Assembly (NCBI GenBank): GCA_943908405.1 | Contig: CALTTE010000066.1 | Coordinates: forward strand, 1-10,944 | Reading direction: 5' to 3' | Source of the DNA: an uncultured Moraxella sp. | Lineage (GTDB): Bacteria > Pseudomonadota > Gammaproteobacteria > Pseudomonadales > Moraxellaceae | Length of the DNA stretch: 10,944 bases | In this document: one piece after another, positions 1-7,296 of the stretch | Layout: every line of letters begins with the position of its first letter | Numbering within the stretch: the first letter of the stretch is position 1 | Translations under genes and position numbers: made by a program | The notes under the pieces: generated by a model | Database searches by the model: none | What the model was told of the DNA's origin: nothing | What the model saw: the letters and a program-made list of their open reading frames with translations, nothing else

Positions 1-11
1 GTTTAATGGAT

Positions 12-49
12 TTTAATAGTTATTTTTATTTTTAATAGTTATTAAGTTA
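12..49. repeat. Two-copy AT-rich tandem repeat, 19-bp period
   Basis: The 13-mer TTTAATAGTTATT occurs at 12-24 and again at 31-43, giving two imperfect 19-bp units. The surrounding 1-120 stretch is very AT-rich and full of GTTAA and CTTAA words. No tRNA cloverleaf or open reading frame was found in 1-237. Confidence 0.6.
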
Positions 50-74
50 AGTTAATAAATTCTATTTAATCAAT

Positions 75-103
75 TTGTTGCTTAATCGTGTTAAGCTTAA
101 ATT
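75..103 (+). promoter_or_regulatory. Weak candidate sigma-70 promoter upstream of rimP
   Basis: TTGTTG (75-80) and TAAATT (98-103) are separated by 17 bp. Each matches the consensus hexamer at 4 of 6 positions or fewer. A second candidate is TTGTTT (178-183), 18 bp, then TAAAAT (202-207), whose -10 is better but whose -35 overlaps the terminator hairpin. In so AT-rich a stretch neither is strong. If the first is real, transcripts would cross the hairpin at 168-196 before reaching rimP. Confidence 0.2.
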
Positions 104-167
104 GCGTTAAATTGTGCTTAAGGTTCAATTCTAGTTAAGCTAGAAGAGTTTATCTGGTAGATAAATG

Positions 168-196
168 CCCACCAACGTTGTTTTGTGGGTTTTTTT
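168..196 (+). terminator. Terminator or attenuator hairpin before rimP
   Basis: CCCAC (168-172) pairs with GTGGG (185-189), with two more A-T pairs possible inside after a mismatch. A run of seven T (190-196) follows directly. It lies 41 bp before the rimP start. It either ends transcription from a gene left of the window or attenuates the rimP-nusA-infB transcript. A smaller hairpin, TTCTAG/CTAGAA with a 5-nt loop (129-145), lies just upstream. Confidence 0.6.
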
Positions 197-237
197 GTAT
201 CTAAAATTTAAAAGGCGGTAAATTAAAAGGTGATGGT

Positions 238-735
238 ATGAAATTGTCCACCAAAGTCAATGAATTAACTCAAATCATAAAACCTGCCGTTGAGGCTTGC
301 GATGTTGATTTGTGGGGCATTGAGTTTATGCCTCAAGGTCGTAAATCTTTACTGAGAATTTATATTGAAGTGTTGCCAGAGGATAAGCAGGCAGGTCGTC
401 ATATTACGATTGAAGATTGTACGGCGGTTAATCACCAAGTCAGCGGTGTATTGGAGGTGCACGACCCTATTGCTGGGGAATATGTGCTTGAGGTATCAAG
501 CCCTGGGTTTGACCGTCCATTATTTAGCCGTGAACAAATTGTGGCGTATTTGGGGCAGGTTGTCAGCGTGCGTTTGATTTATGCCATTGGTGAGGGCGAA
601 CACAAACGCCGAAAAGTACAAGGCGTGCTAGAACAAGCCACCAACGATGGCGTAATAATCAAAACAGCGGATAATCTGACCTTTGAGATTGCTTTTGATA
701 ATATTGATAAGGCCAATTTGGTTTATCAAGACTAA
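238..735 (+). CDS. rimP: Ribosome maturation factor RimP
   Basis: RimP is a cytoplasmic factor needed for maturation of the 30S ribosomal subunit. The 165-residue product is slightly longer than the roughly 150 residues usual in enterobacteria. The N-terminal alpha/beta domain carries the recognisable stretch around residues 20-40 (DVDLWGIEFMPQG, LLRIYIE) and the segment EVSSPGFDRPLF near residues 85-97, which is typical of the family. The remainder fits the SH3-like C-terminal domain. The ATG at 238 is preceded by the purine-rich AAAAGGTGATGG, a good ribosome-binding site. It is the first gene of the conserved rimP-nusA-infB cluster, with 91 bp to nusA and no terminator between them; a small hairpin (TTACA/TGTAA, 736-749) directly follows the stop. 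Confidence 0.96.
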   Translation: MKLSTKVNELTQIIKPAVEACDVDLWGIEFMPQGRKSLLRIYIEVLPEDKQAGRHITIEDCTAVNHQVSGVLEVHDPIAGEYVLEVSSPGFDRPLFSREQIVAYLGQVVSVRLIYAIGEGEHKRRKVQGVLEQATNDGVIIKTADNLTFEIAFDNIDKANLVYQD

Positions 736-826
736 TTACAATAATGTAAATCAATAATCGCATTGGACTAATAACCCAAATTAACCATTAACATAACAAT
801 TAAAACCCAATAAAATAGGTACACTT

Positions 827-2308
827 ATGAGTCGTGAGATTTTGACTGTTGTTGAAACGGTGAGCAATGAAAAAGGCTTAAACCCTGAAGATGTGTTTGA
901 GGCAATTGAGCAATCATTGGTGGTTGCCACCAAAAAAAAGGTTTATACCGAGCAGCCTGAAGTGGCGTTGCGTGTGGCGATTGACCGCAAAACAGGTGAT
1001 TATGATACTTATCGGTTTTGGACGGTGGTGGCTGATGAAGACCACGAAATGCCCGCTTGCCAAAAAGCCATCAGTGATTTAGATGAGAATGACTATGCGA
1101 TTGGTGATGTCATTGAAGAGCAAATTCCCTCAATTGAATTTGGGCGAATCGCCGCCAACCAAGCCAAACAAGTGATTATCCAAAAAATCCGTGAAGCAGA
1201 GCGGGCATTGGTTGCCGATGCGTTTGAAGAGCGGATTGGTGAGATGATTTATGGTGAGGTCAAAAAGATTGGACGTGATGGTTATGTGATTGATTTGGGC
1301 GACAATGCCGAGGGTTATTTGGCAAAAGACCAAGCTCTACCAAAAGAGACTTTGCGTTCCAAAAGCCGTGTGAGTGCTATTTTGTATGCGGTTAATCGTG
1401 ATGGGCGAGGCAATCAATTGCTACTATCACGCACACACCCTGCAATGTTAAAAGCCTTAATGCAAAAAGAAGTGCCAGAAATTGGCGAAGAGATTATTGA
1501 GATTCGTGATGTGGCACGTTTGCCTGGATTGCGTGCTAAAATTTCGGTCAAAACCAATGACCATCGCATTGACCCTGTGGGGGCGTGTATTGGTATGCGT
1601 GGCACACGTATTCAAGCGGTACAAGAAGAGCTAGAGGGCGAGCGTGTGGACGTGGTGGTATGGAGTGATGACCCTGCCCAATATATCATCAGTGCTTTAG
1701 AACCTGCCGATGTTAGTAGTATTGTGCTTGATGAAGACGCTCGCACTGCTGATATTATCTTTGCTGCCAATGACCAGCTGGCACGAGCGATTGGCTCAAT
1801 GGGGCAAAATGTGCGTTTGGCGTCAGAGCTGACTGGCTATAAACTCAATATGATGCTAGAGGCAGACTTTTTGGCACGTCAAGAAAGTGAGGCGGAAAAA
1901 TATATTGAGCTGTTTTATGACCGCTTAGAGGTTGACCGTGATTTGGCAGAAGCATTGGTGGAGGCTGGCTTTACTGACATTGAAGATGTGGCTTATGTGG
2001 CGGTTGATGCTTTTTATGAAATTGATGGGCTTGATGATGAAACCATTGAAATGATTCAAAATCGTGCCAAAGAAGTGGTTATTGCCGATGAATTAGCTCG
2101 CCAACAAAATCTAAAAGAGCCAAGTCAAGAGCTACTTAATTTGCCTGAGATGACCACCGACATTGCTTTTAAATTGGCACAAAAATCCGTGATTACTGTT
2201 GATGATTTGGCAGAGCAAGCGATTTTTGATATCAATGATATTGAAGGGCTTGATGATGAGTTGGCGGGCAGATTGATTATGAATGCTCGTCAATCGTGGT
2301 TTGAATAA
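827..2308 (+). CDS. nusA: Transcription termination/antitermination factor NusA
   Basis: NusA binds RNA polymerase and modulates pausing, intrinsic termination and antitermination. The 493 residues match the full-length gammaproteobacterial form (E. coli, 495). Order of domains: the polymerase-binding N-terminal domain (about 1-130); an S1 domain (about 137-200, beginning GEMIYGEVKKIGRDG); KH1 with its GMRG loop (256-259, in VGACIGMRGTRIQ); KH2 with GSMG (323-326); then two acidic helix-hairpin-helix repeats (about 365-420 and 440-490, with the related phrases GLDDETIEMI and GLDDELAGRLI). Both acidic repeats are present, so the alpha-CTD-contacting C-terminus seen in enterobacteria is kept. 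The start at 827 has AGGT about 6 bases upstream. An A8 run sits in codons 35-38 (932-939). In E. coli NusA regulates its own operon; the hairpins before rimP and before infB would be candidate sites here, but that is inference. Confidence 0.98.
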   Translation: MSREILTVVETVSNEKGLNPEDVFEAIEQSLVVATKKKVYTEQPEVALRVAIDRKTGDYDTYRFWTVVADEDHEMPACQKAISDLDENDYAIGDVIEEQIPSIEFGRIAANQAKQVIIQKIREAERALVADAFEERIGEMIYGEVKKIGRDGYVIDLGDNAEGYLAKDQALPKETLRSKSRVSAILYAVNRDGRGNQLLLSRTHPAMLKALMQKEVPEIGEEIIEIRDVARLPGLRAKISVKTNDHRIDPVGACIGMRGTRIQAVQEELEGERVDVVVWSDDPAQYIISALEPADVSSIVLDEDARTADIIFAANDQLARAIGSMGQNVRLASELTGYKLNMMLEADFLARQESEAEKYIELFYDRLEVDRDLAEALVEAGFTDIEDVAYVAVDAFYEIDGLDDETIEMIQNRAKEVVIADELARQQNLKEPSQELLNLPEMTTDIAFKLAQKSVITVDDLAEQAIFDINDIEGLDDELAGRLIMNARQSWFE

Positions 2309-2361
2309 TGGCACGGCAATTAATGGGCGTGGTGCAATGACTGTGTCCTTACAATAATTTA

Positions 2362-2387
2362 TGCCAAACACTTTTTCGGGTTTGGCA
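2362..2387 (+). promoter_or_regulatory. Intergenic mRNA hairpin ahead of the infB ribosome-binding site
   Basis: TGCCAAAC (2362-2369) and GTTTGGCA (2380-2387) form a perfect 8-bp stem with a 10-nt loop. No T-run follows, so it is not an intrinsic terminator. It lies 10 bases before the infB Shine-Dalgarno AGGTGA (2398-2403). It could be an RNA-processing site, a protein-binding site or a spacer. Confidence 0.5.
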
Positions 2388-2408
2388 GTCAAAAAATAGG
2401 TGAAAATG

Positions 2409-5135
2409 ATGGCTGATAAAACGGTAAAAGAACTGGCAGAGAGTTTTAGAATTGATGTGGCGGTATTGCAAAAGCACTTAAAAAATGCAGGCATTGGTGA
2501 GCGTGATGCCAATGATGTATTAAGTAGCGGTGAAACAGAAAAATTGGCATTATTTTTGAAAAAAAGCCGAGGTGAATCAGGGCGACTGGGTAAAAAAGTT
2601 AGTCTTAAAACCACAACCAAAACCACCGCCAAAGTAACAGGAACATCGGGTAAAGCAAAAACGGTAGATGTGATTAAGTCCAAAAAAAGGGTTTTTGAAA
2701 AGCCTGACCCTGCTAAAATTGCCGCTGAATTGGCTGCCAAAACCGAAAAAGCACGCTTAGAGGCGGAAAAGGCTAAAGAAGCGGCAATAGCTAAAGCCGA
2801 AGCACAAAAAGAATCAGAAGCTCGTCAAGCTGCGGCATTGGCGGCAATGCGGGCGGCCTCTGGGGCGACCAAAGCAAGCGACAAGAGTGCCACAGCGGTT
2901 GTGGTAAAAAAGAAAAAGCCTGCTGAACAAATACAAGAAATTGACGATAAAGACAAAAAACCCAAAAAAGAACAAAAACCCAAAAAAGAAAGCGAAAGTC
3001 AAAAACAAGAACGCCTTGCCAGAGAAGCAGAAGAGGAGCGTTTGCGTAAACTAGACGCTGAAACTCGCAGAAAGGCGGCCGAAGAAGCCCAAAAACGCAC
3101 GCTAGAAGAAATGAAAAAAATGGCGAGCAAATATAGCACCGAGACAAGCGAAGACAGCGTTATCGTTAAAAAAGACGAACCGCTTGCCAAAGGGTTGGTG
3201 GGGGCAGCATTAGAAGAGTCATTTGAAAAAGAACGCCGTGAAATCAAGCGAGGCTCATCAACTACTGTCAGCAAGGGGGCTAAAAAACTCAGAAGACATG
3301 AAGAGCGTGAATTTAAAACACGCAATAAAGCCTTAAAATCTTCACAATCTGCCCAGCATAAATTTGAGATGCCTGTTGAGAAGATTACCCACAATGTGGA
3401 GATTGGCGAACAAATTATTGTCTCTGATTTGGCACAAAAAATGGCGGTGAAAGTGCGTGAAGTGATTAAAGCACTGATGAAAATGGGCGAGATGGTGCGT
3501 GAATCTGATAGCATTGACCAGACAACTGCAAGCCTTGTGGTGGAAGAGTTTGGGCATAATGTGGTATTGGTGTCGGACACCAAACTAGAAGACGATTTGC
3601 AGTTGGCTGTTGATGAAAAATCCACCAATGTACAAGTACGCCCCCCTGTAGTTACCATTATGGGACACGTTGACCACGGCAAAACCTCACTGCTGGATAA
3701 AATTCGTGCCACCAAAGTGGCAAGCGGTGAAGCGGGTGGGATTACTCAGCACATCGGGGCGTATCACGTTACCACCGACCGTGGCGTAATTACCTTTTTG
3801 GACACACCAGGACACGCTGCCTTTAGTGCGATGCGTTCTCGTGGGGCAAGGGCAACCGATATTGTGGTGTTGGTGGTCGCAGCCGATGATGGCATGATGC
3901 CACAAACAGAAGAAGCCATTGACCACGCCCGTGCTGCTGGCGTGCCATTGATTGTTGCCATCAATAAAATGGACAAAGACAGTGCCGACCCTGACCGTGT
4001 GTTAAATGAGCTAACCGTTAAAGAGGTGGTTGGCGAGGAGTGGGGCGGTGATACGCCAATCGCTAAAGTATCGGCCAAAACAGGGCAAGGCATTGATGAA
4101 TTGCTTGAGCTGATTAGCATTCAGGCCGAATTGATGGAGCTTGAGGCACCCATTGATGGGGCAGCCCAAGGGGTGGTGATTGAATCTCGCTTAGAAAAAG
4201 GACGAGGTGTTGTTGCAAGCTTACTCGTCAAAAAAGGTACATTAAAGCAAGGCGATTTGGTGCTGGCGGGTGAGTTTTATGGCAAGGTGCGGGCAATGGT
4301 TGATGAAAATGGCGAGCGTATCAAATCCGCTGCTCCATCAATCCCTGTGGAGATTTTGGGCTTGCCAGAAGCCCCTGCGGCAGGCAGTGAGTTTTTGGTG
4401 GTGTCCGATGAGAAAAAAGCCCGTGAAGTGGCGGATTTTCGTGCCACTCGTGAGCGTGAGCGTGCCATAGAACGCCAAAACAAAATGCGTCTTGAGACAA
4501 TGTTTGAAACAATGGGGCAAGATATTGCTACCTTAAATATCATTTTAAAAACCGATGTGCGTGGTTCCTTGGAGGCGATTACAGGGGCGTTGCAGGATTT
4601 ATCCAACGATGAGGTTAAAGTGCGAGTGATTAGCTCGGGCGTTGGGGCGATTAGTGAATCTGATGTGATTTTAGCAGAATCGTCCGAGGCGGCACTATTG
4701 GGCTTTAATGTGCGTGCTGACACCCAAGGCAAGCGTAAAGCCGATGAGGTTGGCATAGATATCCGCTATTATAGCGTGATTTATGGGTTGATTGATGACG
4801 TCAAAGCGGCGATGAGCGGTATGCTTGCCCCCGAGCATCGTGAAAAAATCCTGGGTACGGCTGAGGTGCGTGAAGTATTCCATTCTAGCAAATTTGGTTT
4901 TGCTGCTGGCTGTATGGTGCAAGAAGGGGTTATTTATCGCAACAAACCCATTCGTGTCTTGCGTGATGATAAGGTAATTTTCACAGGACAATTGCAATCA
5001 CTGCGTCGTTTTAAAGACGATGTTAATGAAGTGCGAGCAGGTATGGAGTGCGGTTTGGCGGTCAAGGGCTATGATGTGGCCGTGGGTGATAAAGTGGAGG
5101 TATTTGAAATCCAAGAGATTGCCCGCACAATCTAA
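2409..5135 (+). CDS. infB: Translation initiation factor IF-2
   Basis: IF-2 is the GTPase that brings initiator fMet-tRNA to the 30S subunit and promotes 50S joining. From the ATG at 2409 the product has 908 residues, typical for the gammaproteobacterial long form. It has an IF2_N domain at the start (KTVKELAESF onward), a long Lys/Glu/Ala-rich linker (about 60-320), a second IF2_N-like segment before the G domain, and the GTPase core: GHVDHGKT (419-426), DTPGH (465-469), NKMD (519-522) and SAK (555-557). Beta-barrel domains and the fMet-tRNA-binding C-terminal domain follow. AGGTGA (2398-2403) lies 5 bases before the ATG at 2409, which favours that start over the ATG at 2406 or the GTG at 2400. 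The linker holds two copies of an 18-bp unit (2958-2993). A strong terminator follows; rbfA and truB, often next downstream, are absent. Confidence 0.97.
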   Translation: MADKTVKELAESFRIDVAVLQKHLKNAGIGERDANDVLSSGETEKLALFLKKSRGESGRLGKKVSLKTTTKTTAKVTGTSGKAKTVDVIKSKKRVFEKPDPAKIAAELAAKTEKARLEAEKAKEAAIAKAEAQKESEARQAAALAAMRAASGATKASDKSATAVVVKKKKPAEQIQEIDDKDKKPKKEQKPKKESESQKQERLAREAEEERLRKLDAETRRKAAEEAQKRTLEEMKKMASKYSTETSEDSVIVKKDEPLAKGLVGAALEESFEKERREIKRGSSTTVSKGAKKLRRHEEREFKTRNKALKSSQSAQHKFEMPVEKITHNVEIGEQIIVSDLAQKMAVKVREVIKALMKMGEMVRESDSIDQTTASLVVEEFGHNVVLVSDTKLEDDLQLAVDEKSTNVQVRPPVVTIMGHVDHGKTSLLDKIRATKVASGEAGGITQHIGAYHVTTDRGVITFLDTPGHAAFSAMRSRGARATDIVVLVVAADDGMMPQTEEAIDHARAAGVPLIVAINKMDKDSADPDRVLNELTVKEVVGEEWGGDTPIAKVSAKTGQGIDELLELISIQAELMELEAPIDGAAQGVVIESRLEKGRGVVASLLVKKGTLKQGDLVLAGEFYGKVRAMVDENGERIKSAAPSIPVEILGLPEAPAAGSEFLVVSDEKKAREVADFRATRERERAIERQNKMRLETMFETMGQDIATLNIILKTDVRGSLEAITGALQDLSNDEVKVRVISSGVGAISESDVILAESSEAALLGFNVRADTQGKRKADEVGIDIRYYSVIYGLIDDVKAAMSGMLAPEHREKILGTAEVREVFHSSKFGFAAGCMVQEGVIYRNKPIRVLRDDKVIFTGQLQSLRRFKDDVNEVRAGMECGLAVKGYDVAVGDKVEVFEIQEIARTI
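2958..2993 (+). repeat. In-frame 18-bp tandem repeat in the infB linker
   Basis: Two copies of an AAACCCAAAAAAGAA-type 18-bp unit (2958-2975 and 2976-2993) encode KPKKEQ and KPKKES. The unit length is a multiple of three, so copy-number change would keep the IF-2 reading frame. Confidence 0.8.
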
Positions 5136-5170
5136 ATTGCTCATGCCGTTAAATATCTTCTTGGTCAATT

Positions 5171-5198
5171 AAAAAGCTCTGTGTTGACAGGGCTTTTT
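5171..5198 (+). terminator. Strong intrinsic terminator after infB
   Basis: A 12-bp stem, AAAAAGCTCTGT (5171-5182) against ACAGGGCTTTTT (5187-5198) with one G-U pair, closes a GTTG tetraloop. The last five bases of the right arm are T. The left arm starts with five A, so the element could also stop - strand transcription. It lies 35 bp after the infB stop and closes the rimP-nusA-infB unit. Confidence 0.88.
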
Positions 5199-5486
5199 AT
5201 GGGGCTTTTATTATTAAGGCGTTGATGTTAAGCATTGCTTTAAGACCTTGCTATCAAGGCGTTACTATCAAGACCTTATTAACATCCTTATAATACCCTT
5301 ATTGCTACGGCATTGGCTAAGATGTTTTAGAGCAAGACAAAGCGACTAATAATCGCCATCAAGCAACCAGTAAATGATTATACCAATCAATGATTGTTAA
5401 GCCATTATAAGATCAGTAATCGCCACGCAAGTAATCCAATCAATGCGTGATAATCAGTAATGCTTAAAAATCAAACCTAATGGGCT
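5199..5486. other. Gene-free stretch between infB and the bolA pair
   Basis: No convincing reading frame, tRNA or promoter is visible. The stretch contains degenerate repeats: AAGACCTT at 5242-5249 and 5270-5277; an inverted pair GATGTTAA (5224-5231) / TTAACATC (5279-5286) enclosing a small hairpin CCTTG-CTAT-CAAGG (5246-5259); TAATCGCCA words at 5350 and 5417, each followed by CCAATCAATG (5383 and 5436); and the palindrome CAATCA-A-TGATTG (5384-5396). These look like decayed repeats or a structured 3' region rather than a gene. Confidence 0.5.
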
Positions 5487-5506
5487 TTAGTCATTGATTA
5501 AGCCCA
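5481..5506 (-). terminator. Possible terminator overlapping the end of the DUF442 gene
   Basis: Read on the - strand, TGGGCTT and AAGCCCA form a 7-bp stem around a 12-nt loop that includes the stop codon of the DUF442-type gene. The T-rich segment GATTTTT begins only about 9 bases further on, so it is weaker than the other terminators in the window. Confidence 0.35.
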
Positions 5507-5813
5507 AAATTTTGGCACTTTGGTATAAGCGTTTGGCACGGCTACCACTGCCACAAAAGACCATAATCGGTGCAGGGGCGGTGTTGATGAGTTGTGCAAA
5601 GGCTTGTACAGTTGATTCGCTGAGTGCGTCATCATAGGGTAGATGATAATAACTTAAGCCCAAAACCGCTGCACTGCTTGCGATGTCGTGATTTTTGGGC
5701 TGGGTGCTGCATTCATCATCAAAGCGTAAATTGATCAGCGTTTTAAAGCCCATTTTTGCCAATAAAGAGCATTGATTGGGGTAGATTTGTTTGTATAAAG
5801 TGATGGTAGTCAT
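5487..5813 (-). CDS. DUF442/TIGR01244-type phosphatase or sulfurtransferase-like protein
   Basis: The 108-residue soluble protein resembles the beta-lactamase-hydrolase-like (Blh N-terminal, DUF442) family, which has a dual-specificity-phosphatase-like fold and is often linked to sulfide or persulfide metabolism. Diagnostic features are the early strand GFKTLINLRFDDE (residues 22-34), YYHLPYDD (55-62), and the active-site loop VFCGSGSR, with Cys87 and Arg92 spaced as C-x4-R, as in this family rather than the C-x5-R of classical tyrosine phosphatases. The substrate cannot be told from sequence. There is no signal peptide. The ATG overlaps the TGA of the upstream bolA gene (ATGA, 5810-5813), with AAGGA 6 bases before it, so the two are very likely translationally coupled. 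It is a stand-alone domain; no metallo-beta-lactamase or rhodanese partner domain is attached. Confidence 0.75.
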   Translation of the reverse strand: MTTITLYKQIYPNQCSLLAKMGFKTLINLRFDDECSTQPKNHDIASSAAVLGLSYYHLPYDDALSESTVQAFAQLINTAPAPIMVFCGSGSRAKRLYQSAKILGLIND

Positions 5814-6166
5814 TGTTCGTCCTTGATGTGATGGGGTTTTGGGCTAGGTTTTGAGTTAGGTTGTTGGCTGGCACAAAGGGGGCTTTTGGGGGCTTGGTCT
5901 TTGGCCTGCCATTCGTCAGGGGTGTAGGCGTGAATGGCAATGGCGTGTAATTGCCCGCCATTTTTGATAAAAAAAGAGTCAAGCAATTCATAAATGCGTT
6001 GATGGCGTGCTAGTAATCGTTTGCCAATAAAATCATTACTGACGATAACAAGCTTAAAGTGGCTTTGCTTACCCTCATAATATCCAGCGTGATTTTGACT
6101 TTCATTGTCAAGACTAAGATAAGTGGGATTGAGTGGTGTCAAAGCATTGGCGATAGGGTGAGTCAT
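5810..6166 (-). CDS. bolA: BolA family protein
   Basis: BolA proteins partner with monothiol CGFS glutaredoxins to hold [2Fe-2S] clusters, and in some bacteria influence morphology and stress transcription. The core of this 118-residue protein (about 20-88) has the family pattern: SQNHAGYYEGKQSHFKLVIVS (24-44), F46-x-G48, ARHQRIYELL (53-62) containing the RH-x-x-IY signature, HAIAIHAYTPDEW (74-86). The SHFK and RH..IY features resemble BolA proper more than IbaG. Odd feature: a hydrophilic Pro/Lys/Gln/Ser-rich tail (about 88-118), which most short BolA proteins lack and whose end overlaps the next gene. AAAGG lies 6 bases before the ATG at 6166. It is the first gene of a two-gene - strand unit. 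No clear promoter was seen in the 139 bp upstream. Confidence 0.9.
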   Translation of the reverse strand: MTHPIANALTPLNPTYLSLDNESQNHAGYYEGKQSHFKLVIVSNDFIGKRLLARHQRIYELLDSFFIKNGGQLHAIAIHAYTPDEWQAKDQAPKSPLCASQQPNSKPSPKPHHIKDEQ

Positions 6167-6305
6167 AGATTGCCTTTAAGTTTTGATTATTGATTGATAT
6201 GTGATTGGTTTGCCAAGTAGCCCGAAAAATTTGATGGTATGGCTTATTAAAGACTTAACCGGTAAAAATTAAAAGCCTGTATGATGGGTTGTTATAATTT
6301 ATGTA

Positions 6306-7214
6306 TCAATGACTTACGTTGTGATATAAGGGCATTACCGCAGGTATCATCTGGTTTAATTCATTGATACGATTGCCACTATTGGGGTGGGTACTCAAAA
6401 ACTCCAATGAGACAAAATCGCCATCAATCGCTTGCATTTTTTGCCAAAGCGAAATAGCGGCATTGGGATTATAGCCCGCTCTTGCCATCAGCTCTAGCCC
6501 CAAGCGGTCAGCTTCTCGTTCTTGGGTGCGACTGTGGGGTAAATTTAAGCCAAATTCACTGGCAATATTAGCAAGCGTGGCTTGGGTGTTGGTTAAGCCA
6601 AAAAAATTCGCCGCCAAGCCAATACCGCTTTGTACTGCCAACTCTCGGGACAGCTGTTCACGATGATGCTCTCGCAGTGCGTGTGCCATCTCGTGCCCCA
6701 TAATGGCGGCAATTTCGTCATCATTAAGCTTTAGTTGTTCAATGATACCCGTATAAAAAATCATTTTGCCGCCTGCCATTACATAGGCATTTAGCTTATT
6801 ACTATCAATGGTATGAATCTCCCAGTGCCAATCGATGGCATCAGGGCGATAAATGCCCGTTTGTGCAATCAAGCGTTGGGCGATACCAGTTAGCCTTGCC
6901 AGTTGAATGGGGTTGTTGTCCAGTTGTCCTTGTTGATAGGCTTGGTTTAATACTTGGCGATAGCTTTGTTCGGCAAGCTGTAAGATTTCTTGGTCAGACA
7001 CCAAAAGTAATTGTTTGCGTTCACTGCCCATTGTGCCTGAATTTGTGGTGTTGGTACAGCCAACAAGAACCACACTGGCAAATACAAGATGGGTAGTAAT
7101 AAACAAACTGGGCAGTTTATTTAACAGTTTAGTTAAGGTTAATGGCTTGTTTAAGGTCAATCGCTTGGTTAAAGTCAATGGCGTTAAAAACCGCTTGGAT
7201 CTATGATTAGTCAT
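6306..7214 (-). CDS. M48 family zinc metalloprotease, predicted lipoprotein
   Basis: This is a predicted periplasmic, lipid-anchored peptidase of the M48 family, whose members (BepA, LoiP, YcaL in E. coli) take part in outer-membrane quality control. From the ATG at 7214 it has 302 residues. The zinc site is HEMAH (174-178), with the third ligand probably Glu233 in the EREAD motif (233-237). The flanking segments LNAYVMAGGKMIFYTGII and LSTHPNSGNRI are typical of the family. A hydrophobic stretch (about 37-52) ends in LVGC, a lipobox with Cys53 as the likely acylated residue. The n-region before it is unusually long (36 residues) and is built from LTLTK-type repeats. A TTG at 7220 is a possible alternative start. 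No strong Shine-Dalgarno is visible before 7214. It is transcribed away from lpxC. No TPR domain is present, unlike BepA. Confidence 0.88.
   Translation of the reverse strand: MTNHRSKRFLTPLTLTKRLTLNKPLTLTKLLNKLPSLFITTHLVFASVVLVGCTNTTNSGTMGSERKQLLLVSDQEILQLAEQSYRQVLNQAYQQGQLDNNPIQLARLTGIAQRLIAQTGIYRPDAIDWHWEIHTIDSNKLNAYVMAGGKMIFYTGIIEQLKLNDDEIAAIMGHEMAHALREHHREQLSRELAVQSGIGLAANFFGLTNTQATLANIASEFGLNLPHSRTQEREADRLGLELMARAGYNPNAAISLWQKMQAIDGDFVSLEFLSTHPNSGNRINELNQMIPAVMPLYHNVSH
7113..7178 (-). repeat. In-frame 18-bp tandem repeat in the M48 signal region
   Basis: Three full imperfect 18-bp units (7161-7178, 7143-7160, 7125-7142) and a 12-bp partial unit encode LTLTKR, LTLNKP, LTLTKL and LNKL on the - strand. 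They make up most of the region before the hydrophobic core of the signal peptide. Confidence 0.75.
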
Positions 7215-7296
7215 AAGCAAATATGGGTGATGATTGTTTTTGTTTAATGGTTGGTTTAGTAGCTCTAGTGATGTCTGTTTAAGTGTTTGTGCTGGT

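Noticed and set aside
1..237. A tRNA gene upstream of rimP, suggested by the GGTTCAATTCTAG stretch at 122-134 resembling a T-loop
   Set aside because: No acceptor or anticodon stem can be drawn around it, and the neighbouring TTCTAG/CTAGAA hairpin uses the same bases.
932..939. A8 run in nusA as a phase-variable or frameshifting tract
   Set aside because: nusA is essential, the frame is intact through its full length, and runs of this length are common in AT-rich genes.
2132..2740. Long - strand open frame of 202 codons antisense to nusA/infB
   Set aside because: It overlaps two certain genes, has no recognisable family features, and its composition mirrors the infB lysine-rich linker.
2999..3715. 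Long - strand open frame of 238 codons inside infB
   Set aside because: Ser/Leu-rich shadow of the infB sequence with no ribosome-binding site or family signal.
5743..5991. - strand frame across the bolA/DUF442 junction
   Set aside because: It overlaps both recognised genes in another frame, and its Pro/Thr-rich product resembles nothing known.
6293..6298. TATAAT on the + strand as a promoter reading into the M48 gene antisense
   Set aside because: No -35-like hexamer at 16-18 bp upstream, and no gene on that strand for it to serve.
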